From Clostridium oryzae (lineage in GTDB: Bacteria; Bacillota; Clostridia; Clostridiales; Clostridiaceae), in the NCBI RefSeq assembly GCF_002029235.1, contig NZ_MZGV01000039.1, forward strand, positions 1-39,222: a stretch of 39,222 nt of DNA, read 5' to 3'. The stretch's first letter is position 1, and each line of letters begins with the position of its first letter. A model generated the notes under the pieces. The model was given only the letters and a program-made list of their open reading frames with translations. It was not told the origin of the DNA and made no database searches. A program made the position numbers and the translations under genes. Below, piece by piece: positions 16,528 to 25,464 of the stretch.

Positions 16528-16556
16528 TTGACAACATGTATTACAGAGCGTAGAAA
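16528..16556 (+). promoter_or_regulatory. promoter of the secreted-protein genes
   Basis: A perfect TTGACA (16528-16533), a 17-base spacer and TAGAAA (16551-16556) stand 32 bases before the ATG at 16589. The following two genes have no other visible promoter. Confidence 0.65.
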
Positions 16557-16588
16557 TTATAAATTAAAAATTGGAAGGAGAAATATCT

Positions 16589-17092
16589 ATGAAAAAACAA
16601 AGTAAAAAAATAATAACAATGATTATAGCAATTATGCTGTTAGTTGTTGTGCCAGTAACAAATGTTAGCGCTGTACCTAAGAAAAGTGGTGTAGACAAGA
16701 CTATGTCAGCTAAATTAGAAAAGCAGACAAAGGATGATTGGGTTTATAAAGGCAAAAAGAAAAGATATTTTGACAGCCTGGCTACAAAGTGGTCAAAGGG
16801 CAAGATATCTGTAAAAACGATGAAGAAGAAACTATATGGTATGAAGTGGTCAGAACCTTGGTTTGTAACTAGTAATAACGAAACAAATCCTGTTATGCCA
16901 TATCATATAGGAAGTTGGGGTACTGTTATTGTAAAATTTAGTACTAAAACAACTAGTGTTAATAGGTTGAGATCCAAGTGTATAATGCATGGTATAGTAT
17001 TTAACAACTATAGTAAGTTAATTGCTAAATGGAATAAAAGAAATAGGCAATATACTATATATTATTTGGGAATAGACTTTCAGCCTTATTAA
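16589..17092 (+). CDS. secreted protein of unknown function
   Basis: A 167-residue basic protein with a clear signal peptide (hydrophobic residues 8-27, cut near VSA at 31). The mature part is rich in Lys and Trp (KDDWVYKGKKKRYFDSLATK, then KWSKGKISVKTMKKKLYG) and ends in a probable beta-rich domain (GSWGTVIVKFS, YTIYYLGIDF). I recognise no family. AAGGAG lies 8 bases before the ATG at 16589, and a TTG at 16571 would overlap that site and is rejected. It shares a transcript with the large surface protein 24 bases downstream, so it may be a partner of that protein. Confidence 0.7.
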   Translation: MKKQSKKIITMIIAIMLLVVVPVTNVSAVPKKSGVDKTMSAKLEKQTKDDWVYKGKKKRYFDSLATKWSKGKISVKTMKKKLYGMKWSEPWFVTSNNETNPVMPYHIGSWGTVIVKFSTKTTSVNRLRSKCIMHGIVFNNYSKLIAKWNKRNRQYTIYYLGIDFQPY

Positions 17093-17115
17093 TATATTTA
17101 GGATGTGAAAAAGCA

Positions 17116-20100
17116 ATGAAAAAAATAATAGATATAGATGTAATCAGGAGAATGCTGTGTGTTCTCCTGGTTTTTTTATTTTTGATTCCAATGATAAAAG
17201 TTAAGAAAGTACAAGCTATAGATATTGATCCTAAGGATTTTTATTATAAGCATAATAATCATATAGCATATGACAGTAATTCTGGACAAATAATATATGC
17301 TAATTTTGGTGGAAAGGCTCATTCTGGCTCACATACATTTTATCGTACTTTAGGATTTCAAGTGGTGGTATATAGAAAGATAAGTGATAGTAAGACAAAA
17401 GCATATTATTGCAGGTTTAAACTTGGAAGTAATTATTTAAAACAAATAAAATCTAAAACAGTGGGTAGTAAAATATATATGTTATGGGGGTTAAGTTTAA
17501 ATTCAGGTAAAAAAAATTTAATAAGTTACTTAAAAAGCCATTTTAATGAACCTTCAGATAAATCTACATTTGAAAGTATTCCATCAAAGGGCACTACCGG
17601 ATTTAATTTAAACGCAATTATGACAATAAATGAAGAAAGAGATGGTGTAGATCATATTTTAGGACGTATGGATGATGATGGAGATGTTCATGGAAAAGTA
17701 TTTTTAACTTATAATGGGAATACTTTTTATCAAACGAAGAAAGTAGATAAAGCTAAGTCGACATGGGAATATGTAAGAGATGAGGACAAGCATACTGGAC
17801 CCAATAGAATGAAGGGTATATGTGGGTATACAGGATGGCCAGCTCAGAGTATCACTGCATTAAAGACATATTTCAATATACAGCTCACTATTTCTTCTTC
17901 AGATATACCAGTTAAAAGAACTGTTAAAATATATTACAAGGATGACACTACACATCAAAATATATGGCCATGTAAGAGTTATAAAACTGTTACAGTGAAA
18001 GATAAAAGTGTATCTGTAAAAGATGTGCCATATAAAAAAATTAGTAGATACACATTTGTTGAAAGTGCTCTTAGATATGATGGAAAGCACTTTACAAGTA
18101 TGGTGAAGGGTGATGATGGAAAGGAAAGAACTATAAAAGTGGATAAAACCCATAAGACATTTCATGTTGTGTTTTTCTATAAATCAAAACCGACAAAACC
18201 TCCAGGTGCTATTATATTTATTCCAGATAGTACTGATTGGACTAATAAAGGAAAGATAATTGAAGGTAAAGGAAAGTATAAAGTAAAAGTGTCCTATAAA
18301 GGAAATAATCCTATTATAACAAAAGAAAGTGTTAAGTTCACGCATGAGGAAAAAGATAAAAAAGGTAAGGTAACTACTTCCACATATAATCAAGATGTTT
18401 ATCTTTCATGGCCAATAGAAAAAATAATTGTTACAGGCAATGGTAAAACAGGTGATTTGAATAAGACAATTGATGATACTGAAGGATATATTTATTTGGA
18501 TCACGAAGGTGACGAACAAAGTTTACAAGGTAAAGGTGTGTACGGAGAACCTATAGTATCATGGCCAACGACAAGTGATAAGCATGACTCACTTCAAAAA
18601 ACGAAACCGAAAGCACCCGCAGGCGATGGTGGTGAATATGCTTTAGATTGGACAAAGCCTAAAATCAATATAACACCTTTACCAGAAAAAAAATGGATTA
18701 ATCAAGATCCATATGATATTAACGTAACAGTTAGTGATGAACTTTCAGGAATAGATGATGATAAGTCAAAATTAACAGTGGAAGATAAAAGTCATTATGG
18801 AAACAAGATTTTTAACGCACCTGAAAATGATGGAGATGAAAATGATGGTGATGAAGGAACAATTGACGATGGAGATCAAGGAGATACTGGCACTTCAGAT
18901 GATGAAAGTGATTATTCTGGTAGTGGTGATACTTATGACGATGATGATAATGTAAATTATGAAAATGTATATGATGATTTCAACCAAAATATATCTCTGA
19001 ATCAAGATGGTATGTACCACTTTGATGTAAATGCAACAGATAATGCTACGAATGAAAATTCTGAAAAGAAGGAGACGTATCTTATTGATAGAACTCAACC
19101 AGATGTAGATTTTTCAGTCGGTCCTGGAATTTTCTCTGAAAATAATGGAGCTGTAAGGAAAGAAAGTAAGAAAGGTAGTGATTTTGCATATTATGGCACT
19201 TTAACATTTTCAGATAATTTATCTGGTGTAGCTAGTGTTGGATATTATTGGTCTTATGAAGGCGATAGTAATAACAATGATGGAGATAATGCGGATGGAA
19301 GCGAAGGATTTGTCCCAAATATTGCTGTAGAAAGTGAAAACTACGAAACAATTTATACTAGTTCATATACTGTAACTGATAGATATGGAGAAATAAAAAG
19401 AGATGACAACGGTGATACAACAGGAACAGATGGTGAGATACATAATTCGGAAATAGAAAAACCTGTAGGAGATCATCTATATCTTCATGTTAAAGAGGTA
19501 GACACCGCCGGAAATGAAACAGATGCAACCTTTGGTCCTTACGAAGATCCAATAAAAATGAGAAATTTTGAAATAACTGATATAAGAGATCCGCTTTGGG
19601 ACAGCGTATTTTGGAAGGATAGCAATTATACTGAACCTACAGGAAAAACGTATAAGGCAAATGAACTTCCTATAGATAATAACAGTCATCCGTCCATAAA
19701 AAGTGCTGCACCAAAACTTGGGTACTCTTTTTATTTTGATATGACTACAGAGTTTCTTTATAGAGATCAAGATAGAATAGAGATACAACCTTCATTCTAT
19801 TACTGGGATGGAAAAACCAGAGTACCAGTTGATGTATATTATAATTTAAATAACAATCAGCTCACCAAGCTTGGCAGTAAACAGGATACGCAAACATTGG
19901 GACTTAATACAGCTAGATATGGCAATGTTCTTATAGGCTGCTTGCCGCAGCTGACACTGACTAAAGGTGTAAGGATTGCTAAAGGCAGAGAATGGAATGA
20001 TTGGAAGGGTACTATACAATATTCTGATGGCAAAATCCAGTGGTGGTATGGTAAATATTTCTTGCCGGCTACATCTGTGTTCGTAAAGCAGGGACAGAAA

Positions 20101-20331
20101 CCAAGAACCGAAAATTTGCTTCGAGATAAAAATATAATTATAAATTTTGATATTGTAGCCTATAAAAATGGAATAGAAACGTTAAGTTCTGATCAGCAGT
20201 TTTATTATTCACCCAATCAGTGGCAGACAGAAGGAAGCCCTAAGAGTTCAGAATATGAACCGGGAGATGTTATGGTATATGATAACAAACATACTGTTTT
20301 GAGTAACTATAGAGCTTTTATAATTCAATAA
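17116..20331 (+). CDS. large secreted surface protein with Ig-like modules
   Basis: A 1071-residue exported protein. The signal peptide spans residues 1-36 (hydrophobic core LCVLLVFLFLIPMI). An N-terminal region of about 250 residues is followed by an extended part with beta-rich modules. Two bacterial Ig-like repeats are recognisable by DELSGIDD / VNATDNATNE / DRTQPDVDF and DNLSGVASVGYYWS / VKEVDTAGNET (about residues 540-810). Residues 570-620 are strongly acidic (Asp/Glu/Gly/Ser). A C-terminal domain of about 240 residues follows. There is no LPxTG anchor and no C-terminal membrane helix. It is probably an adhesin or mating-contact protein of the secretion element, held non-covalently. A terminator follows directly. 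Confidence 0.75.
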   Translation: MKKIIDIDVIRRMLCVLLVFLFLIPMIKVKKVQAIDIDPKDFYYKHNNHIAYDSNSGQIIYANFGGKAHSGSHTFYRTLGFQVVVYRKISDSKTKAYYCRFKLGSNYLKQIKSKTVGSKIYMLWGLSLNSGKKNLISYLKSHFNEPSDKSTFESIPSKGTTGFNLNAIMTINEERDGVDHILGRMDDDGDVHGKVFLTYNGNTFYQTKKVDKAKSTWEYVRDEDKHTGPNRMKGICGYTGWPAQSITALKTYFNIQLTISSSDIPVKRTVKIYYKDDTTHQNIWPCKSYKTVTVKDKSVSVKDVPYKKISRYTFVESALRYDGKHFTSMVKGDDGKERTIKVDKTHKTFHVVFFYKSKPTKPPGAIIFIPDSTDWTNKGKIIEGKGKYKVKVSYKGNNPIITKESVKFTHEEKDKKGKVTTSTYNQDVYLSWPIEKIIVTGNGKTGDLNKTIDDTEGYIYLDHEGDEQSLQGKGVYGEPIVSWPTTSDKHDSLQKTKPKAPAGDGGEYALDWTKPKINITPLPEKKWINQDPYDINVTVSDELSGIDDDKSKLTVEDKSHYGNKIFNAPENDGDENDGDEGTIDDGDQGDTGTSDDESDYSGSGDTYDDDDNVNYENVYDDFNQNISLNQDGMYHFDVNATDNATNENSEKKETYLIDRTQPDVDFSVGPGIFSENNGAVRKESKKGSDFAYYGTLTFSDNLSGVASVGYYWSYEGDSNNNDGDNADGSEGFVPNIAVESENYETIYTSSYTVTDRYGEIKRDDNGDTTGTDGEIHNSEIEKPVGDHLYLHVKEVDTAGNETDATFGPYEDPIKMRNFEITDIRDPLWDSVFWKDSNYTEPTGKTYKANELPIDNNSHPSIKSAAPKLGYSFYFDMTTEFLYRDQDRIEIQPSFYYWDGKTRVPVDVYYNLNNNQLTKLGSKQDTQTLGLNTARYGNVLIGCLPQLTLTKGVRIAKGREWNDWKGTIQYSDGKIQWWYGKYFLPATSVFVKQGQKPRTENLLRDKNIIINFDIVAYKNGIETLSSDQQFYYSPNQWQTEGSPKSSEYEPGDVMVYDNKHTVLSNYRAFIIQ

Positions 20332-20357
20332 AATAACTTTAAAAATACTAAGAGTTA

Positions 20358-20414
20358 GGGGAAAGGAAATGTTGCAGTCACAGAAGATTGCAGCATTTCC
20401 TTTTCCCTTTTTTG
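20358..20414 (+). terminator. strong intrinsic terminator between surface protein and hydrolase genes
   Basis: Arms of about 18 bases pair almost perfectly (start GGGGAAAGGAAAT at 20358; partner 20390-20407) and are followed by seven T. The Shine-Dalgarno site of the next gene begins at about 20416, immediately after it. Transcription of the downstream genes therefore needs readthrough or a promoter not seen here. Confidence 0.85.
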
Positions 20415-20429
20415 AAAGGAGCTTTGAAT

Positions 20430-22121
20430 ATGGGAATGAAAGAGTATGGTAAAAATTATTTAAAGGGAAAAGCTAAAGGATATGCACGGAAGATATTAAT
20501 AAAGACAATACCTTATTGGGGTCCTGTTTTAGCTATAATCCTTATAGTTGTTATTGTGCTGGCAGCAGTCCAGGGATTTATGTCCCAAGAAAAAGTTGAC
20601 GAGACAATAAGTAAGAAAGGAAATGCAAGGATACTTCAAGATATAAAAGATAAAGTAAATAATAGCAATAATCAAAATACTTTTGATGAAGCTGGATTCA
20701 CTATTGGAAAAATGAAGGACTACTACGGAACAGATAAGAAGTTTGCAATGAAACCAGGAATTATATCATCTTATTTAAAATATGAGGACATGGCTATAGG
20801 CAACAACGATAAAAGGGCTAAGACAGAGAAAGAAAAGATTAGAAATGTTAATGATAGAATAGACAAAGTACTACAAAAGTTAAAACCCAAATTTGTATAT
20901 ATGCAAAGTAATATTAGCAGCAGCAGGCATTATAAAAAAACCGTACGAGAATTCGAAGAAAAGAAAGGTCTGCCAGATGAATTACCTGCAAATTTATATG
21001 TGATGGAGAAATGCTCCAAAAGGTTCAAACCATCTCAATATAAGATAAACGATAAAATATACATTTTTAATGAAAATAAAACATACACAGTTAAAGCTGA
21101 TAACTCAAGCACTAAAAAGAAATTTGATAGTACTTCAAGAAGGCCTAAGGAACTTAAAGCAATAAAGATATATGATGAAGAGCCAGATAAATTCGATGCT
21201 GATAATTATGATGTCGGTTCAAAAATTTATATAATAGATGAGAATAAAACCTATACGATAAAATCCGCAAATAAAGTTGAAATAAAAGAAAGTAATTCTA
21301 ATCATTATTTTCTTACTTATGCAAAGACTTATCAAGGAGAATTTCAAATATCCTATAAAACAAAGACTACAAAATACAAAAACAAGAAAAATGAAGTAAT
21401 AGAAGAGACCAAGCCTGTAATAAAAAAATTTAAACAGGTAGGTAAGATGTACGATCCGCTTAGAAATGTGCTTAAAGCCGATAATCCAAAAGAAGATTTA
21501 AATGAAGCTGTAGCCTTTATCACTGGAGTAGGTGAGGGATATGATAATGCTAGTGATGATATGGACTGGACATTTACCGATGTAGATGTTATGACGTACA
21601 CGGGCGGAGGAACTTTTGCAGGTAAAGGAGAGAAATTTAATGGAAGTAGTAAAGAATTTATTGAAAAAGTGGCTCCAAGTGCGATAGATACATATAGAAA
21701 ATATCAGGTGTTTCCATCAATAACTATAGCTCAGTCTATTTTGGAGTCTGGCTGGGGAAGCTCAGGACTTACAAGAAAGGCTAATAACCTATTTGGTATA
21801 AAGGTTTCAAATAGCTGGAAGGGACCTTGTGTAGAGATGCTTACAAGGGAGTATAGCAAAAGAAGAGGCTATTATTATGTTATTGCAAAATTCAGAGCTT
21901 ATGATTCCTGGAAGGACAGTATAGAGGATCATGGTAAGTTTTTAAAGGTTGATAATACAAGATATGCCGACCATGGAATGTTTAAAGCTAAAGATTATAC
22001 TGGACAAGCATATGCGCTTAAAAATGCAGGCTATGCTACAAGTCCTACGTATGCACAAAATCTTATAAATAATTTTATTATTCCATATGGACTATATCAA
22101 TATGATGGAGTAGATAATTAG
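20430..22121 (+). CDS. VirB1-like peptidoglycan hydrolase (glucosaminidase domain)
   Basis: A 563-residue membrane-anchored protein. The ATG at 20430 follows AAAGGAG. A membrane helix spans about residues 29-50. The middle part is charged and holds two similar motifs (KINDKIYIFNENKTYTVK near 205; VGSKIYIIDENKTYTIK near 262). The C-terminal domain (about 405-563) is a LytD/FlgJ-type glucosaminidase: SITIAQSILESGWGSSGL carries the likely catalytic Glu near 439, followed by NNLFGIK and FRAYDSW. In conjugation systems such VirB1-type enzymes cut wall locally so that the channel can cross it. It starts the second block of secretion genes. Confidence 0.88.
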   Translation: MGMKEYGKNYLKGKAKGYARKILIKTIPYWGPVLAIILIVVIVLAAVQGFMSQEKVDETISKKGNARILQDIKDKVNNSNNQNTFDEAGFTIGKMKDYYGTDKKFAMKPGIISSYLKYEDMAIGNNDKRAKTEKEKIRNVNDRIDKVLQKLKPKFVYMQSNISSSRHYKKTVREFEEKKGLPDELPANLYVMEKCSKRFKPSQYKINDKIYIFNENKTYTVKADNSSTKKKFDSTSRRPKELKAIKIYDEEPDKFDADNYDVGSKIYIIDENKTYTIKSANKVEIKESNSNHYFLTYAKTYQGEFQISYKTKTTKYKNKKNEVIEETKPVIKKFKQVGKMYDPLRNVLKADNPKEDLNEAVAFITGVGEGYDNASDDMDWTFTDVDVMTYTGGGTFAGKGEKFNGSSKEFIEKVAPSAIDTYRKYQVFPSITIAQSILESGWGSSGLTRKANNLFGIKVSNSWKGPCVEMLTREYSKRRGYYYVIAKFRAYDSWKDSIEDHGKFLKVDNTRYADHGMFKAKDYTGQAYALKNAGYATSPTYAQNLINNFIIPYGLYQYDGVDN

Positions 22122-22137
22122 AAAGGATTGATGTAGT

Positions 22138-23508
22138 ATGATTGCGGTTGCTACGGGTATGGAACAGCTTGACAAGCAAATACAGCAGAAGTTTTGTGAA
22201 AGAGGAGAAGAAAGCAAAATAGTAAATTATAAGGAGTTTTTTCTTAAGGAGAACTTTGATATGGTTATTCTCTCTAAGCATTTGAAAGGAGAGCTTCAAC
22301 TTGAGCAGCTTATTTTTTATCTTAAGAATAACAATAGCAGAATAATTTTTCTAACAGGAAAAAGCAATAATGAAGAAATATATTTATGCTTTAAATATGC
22401 AATATATGATATGATATTTGATCCGATATCTCTGGAAAAAGTAATGGGTACAGTGGATGACTCAAAAAGCTTTTCTGACCATTCTAAATTGTTTGTAGAG
22501 GTGATGAACGGAGAAAAAATCAATAGAGACAAAAAGGCTGTCTTAAGGGAGGTGATGTCTAAATTAGCATCAAAAGAACCACAGGGGCGTGACAGTGAAC
22601 AAGAAAATATGGAACTGGAGGAGATTAAGCAACTTAGAGTTAGAGAAAAAAGACAATTTGAACAAAATATTAATGAGCTAAAGAAAAAATTGGTGCAGGA
22701 GGAAAGAAAACCAGCTGCAATAAAAGTGGTGGAAAAAACCATAAAACAGCAGGTCATAGCTTTTTGGACAGCTAACAATAATTTCTTGAAAGAAAAAGTT
22801 CTTGCTAATGTATCTTTGCTTTTAGCTAAGAGGTCTGATCAGAAAATTCTTTTAATAGATTTGAGCAAAGATTCAATGCTGGAGTCGTTACTAGAAGGAG
22901 AGAAGCACAATAAGGAGATAGAAAAGCATGAAGTAAGTACAGGATTTTATGAAGACGGTAAAATTGATATTAAAAAAGAAATAACATCGGTAGCAGGTAT
23001 TAAAAATCTTTATGTCTTTAAAAAGGTTGAAGAAACATACCTATCAAAGGAGCAATATTATAGAAAAGTTATTGAATGGTCAAAGGAGAATTTTGATACT
23101 TTAATCATAAATATGCCTTTAAGTATAGAAAAGAATGAAATTATGGATGCTATTCTAAGAAAATGCACATATTTTATAGTTGTATTAGAAGGCAAGTTGC
23201 CTGTAATAAAGTTAACAGAGAATAAACTTCAGCAGCTGAGAAACAAGATAGATGATAGTAAGATCAAACTTGTACTTGCAGATACAAATATATATAGCTT
23301 TAAAGAATTTAGCAAAATCATTAAGAATCAGATTATTTCAAGGATCCAATATGATTTTAAAGAAGAAAAATTTATAAATGAACAAAAACAATTTATTTTT
23401 AGTACTGAATGTAAAAAGAACATAAAAAGCTATCAAAAGATTTTGGAGTATTTTGGATATGTGCCAAGGACAAGCTTAATTAAAAGTTTATTAAATAAGA
23501 TCTACTAA
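22138..23508 (+). CDS. second CpaE/TadZ-like protein, lacking a P-loop
   Basis: A 456-residue protein with three parts: an N-terminal receiver-like alpha/beta domain (about 1-110, FDMVILSKHL, SRIIFLTG), a coiled-coil linker rich in Glu and Lys (about 140-200), and a ParA-like domain. At the place of the P-loop stands AFWTANNNFLKEKVLANV, with no glycine-rich loop. Later strands are kept (KILLIDLS, FDTLIINMP, CTYFIVVLEGK). Receiver plus ParA-like ATPase is the architecture of CpaE/TadZ. It lies just before the VirD4 gene. Its partner at 7083 also lacks the P-loop lysines. It is probably a structural or localisation factor and not an ATPase. Confidence 0.7.
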   Translation: MIAVATGMEQLDKQIQQKFCERGEESKIVNYKEFFLKENFDMVILSKHLKGELQLEQLIFYLKNNNSRIIFLTGKSNNEEIYLCFKYAIYDMIFDPISLEKVMGTVDDSKSFSDHSKLFVEVMNGEKINRDKKAVLREVMSKLASKEPQGRDSEQENMELEEIKQLRVREKRQFEQNINELKKKLVQEERKPAAIKVVEKTIKQQVIAFWTANNNFLKEKVLANVSLLLAKRSDQKILLIDLSKDSMLESLLEGEKHNKEIEKHEVSTGFYEDGKIDIKKEITSVAGIKNLYVFKKVEETYLSKEQYYRKVIEWSKENFDTLIINMPLSIEKNEIMDAILRKCTYFIVVLEGKLPVIKLTENKLQQLRNKIDDSKIKLVLADTNIYSFKEFSKIIKNQIISRIQYDFKEEKFINEQKQFIFSTECKKNIKSYQKILEYFGYVPRTSLIKSLLNKIY

Positions 23509-23523
23509 AGGAAGGTGAGAACT

Positions 23524-25440
23524 TTGAGATTAAGAAAAAACTTTGTTTTTACAACTGTAAGCGTACTTACATATACGGTTGTTTCTGTTTATTTGATAAT
23601 GCCGATAGTTAAATTAATGTATTTATTTAGAGACTATATGTATAACAAGGTTAACTCATGTCCTGATGTATATCAGATATTAACAATATATAAAAGACCA
23701 GCTAAAGTTTATTCCATGCTTTTTTGCAGAAGATACCTATTTACATGGTTTATAATATATTTTTTGTTATCCTTTATGTGTCTAATGCTCTTTTTATCAG
23801 CTAAATTTACAAGGAGAGTTCAAACAGGCATAAATTATAAAAAGAATGATGGTACACATGGCAGTGCGGTATGGATGACACTAAAGGAGGCTGGGAAAGT
23901 TTTGGAAATCGGCACAGGAAACGGTATCCTATTTGGAACAGTAAGATCGGGAATAACTAATAAGATGGTTACACTACCTATGCAAACACGAAAGTACAAC
24001 CCTAAGATATACTTGAATTCGAACGTAGCAGTTTTCGGTGCTTCAGGAAGTATGAAATCAAGAGCTTTTATAAGAAATTCAATATTGCAGGATATAAAAA
24101 TAGGGCGTTCGATGATTATTACAGATCCTAAAGGTGAATTATATCAGGATATGGCGGAGCTATTAAGAAACAGAGGATATATAGTTAGAATGTTCAATAT
24201 AAATAACAGAACCATTAAATACTCCGATAGATGGAATCCGATATCTGAGGTAGAAGATGATATTTCTGCTCAAACTTTTAGTGAAGTGACCATTGCAAAC
24301 ACAAAAGCTGCTGGCTCAAAAGCGGGAGATCCGTTCTGGGACAGAGGAGAACAGAATCTTCTTAAGGCTTTGGTGTTATACGTAGTAAATGAGTATCCTG
24401 AAAAGAACAGAAATCTATCTTCAGTGTACTCACTTATAGCCAGTGGGGATTCAGAGATTATTGATAGCAAATTTGATAAATTGGATTTAAGTCATCCAGC
24501 CAAAATACCATATAACATATATAGACAAGCACCTGAAAATGTAAGAAGCGGTATTATAATAGGTCTTGGGGCAAGACTTCAGGTATTTCAAAATAAGTTA
24601 ATACAAGGCCTCACTAGTGAAAATGATATAGATTTAAGTCTTCCTGGAAAGGAAAGGTGTGCTTATTTTTGCATAAGTTCAGATATGGAAAGCACCTTTG
24701 ATTTTCTAGGAGGACTTTTTTATTCATTCTTATTTATAAGACTTATAAACTATGCAGATATGAATGGAGGTAGATGTGAAGTTGATGTAGATTTTAAGCT
24801 GGATGAGTTTCCCAATATAGGACAGATCCCTGATTTCCCTAAAAAAATAAGTACGATGCGCTCCAGAGGAATAAGTGCAGAAATAATATTTCAAAATATT
24901 GCTCAGCTTGAAAATAGATATCCCAATAAGGCATGGTCGGAGATACTTGGGAATTGTGACAGTACTCTATGCTTAGGCACTACTGATATTGTTACAGCTG
25001 AATATGTGTCAAAGATAATGGGAGATGCAACTGTTGAAACTATAGATAATTCCATAAAAAATGGAAGAGAAAGCATTTTTGACATGGGAACGACAAAAAT
25101 AAGTTCTACTAAAAGAGAACTCTTAAGTGCAAGCGAGATGCTTAAACTTGAAAGACATAAGGCAATTTTACTTCTAAGAGGACAGAATCCGCTAATGCTT
25201 GAAAAGATGGATTATACTAAGCATCCGATGGCTGGAGAGATAAAATCTGTAAGAATAATTGATGAAGGAGTTAAAGCGTGGGCACAGAAATTATTTGAAA
25301 AGGAGGCTTTAAAGGATGTTGAGCAGACTGTGATGACGGAGAATAGCGATGAAGAAAAAAATATTTATGGTATCACATGTGAAGAAATAGGTTGTAATGC
25401 ACAAGAAAAAGTAGATAAAAGTGAAGATAATTGGTGGTAA
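23524..25440 (+). CDS. virD4: VirD4/TraG-type coupling protein (T4CP)
   Basis: A 638-residue coupling ATPase that brings DNA-protein substrates to the secretion channel. Two N-terminal membrane helices (about 8-32 and 70-93) precede the ATPase domain. Walker A is GASGSMKSR at about residues 173-181, a variant with Met that is common in Gram-positive VirD4 proteins. It is followed by MIITDPKGELY and RWNPI, with Walker B FKLDEFPNIG near 424 and the motif IIFQNIAQLENRY. I chose the TTG at 23524 because GGAAGG lies 8 bases upstream. A GTG at 23515 would overlap that site. The gene is intact. Confidence 0.93.
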   Translation: MRLRKNFVFTTVSVLTYTVVSVYLIMPIVKLMYLFRDYMYNKVNSCPDVYQILTIYKRPAKVYSMLFCRRYLFTWFIIYFLLSFMCLMLFLSAKFTRRVQTGINYKKNDGTHGSAVWMTLKEAGKVLEIGTGNGILFGTVRSGITNKMVTLPMQTRKYNPKIYLNSNVAVFGASGSMKSRAFIRNSILQDIKIGRSMIITDPKGELYQDMAELLRNRGYIVRMFNINNRTIKYSDRWNPISEVEDDISAQTFSEVTIANTKAAGSKAGDPFWDRGEQNLLKALVLYVVNEYPEKNRNLSSVYSLIASGDSEIIDSKFDKLDLSHPAKIPYNIYRQAPENVRSGIIIGLGARLQVFQNKLIQGLTSENDIDLSLPGKERCAYFCISSDMESTFDFLGGLFYSFLFIRLINYADMNGGRCEVDVDFKLDEFPNIGQIPDFPKKISTMRSRGISAEIIFQNIAQLENRYPNKAWSEILGNCDSTLCLGTTDIVTAEYVSKIMGDATVETIDNSIKNGRESIFDMGTTKISSTKRELLSASEMLKLERHKAILLLRGQNPLMLEKMDYTKHPMAGEIKSVRIIDEGVKAWAQKLFEKEALKDVEQTVMTENSDEEKNIYGITCEEIGCNAQEKVDKSEDNWW

Positions 25441-25464
25441 ATTATTTTGAAAAGGAGAATTATA

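Noticed and set aside
17116..20331. Sortase-anchored (LPxTG) surface protein
   Set aside because: The C-terminus ends in ordinary sequence, without LPxTG, hydrophobic tail or basic end.
22317..22778. 153-codon open frame on the minus strand
   Set aside because: It lies wholly inside the CpaE-like gene, has low-complexity Ser/Phe/Leu content and no ribosome site, and mirrors the Lys/Glu-rich coiled coil on the other strand.
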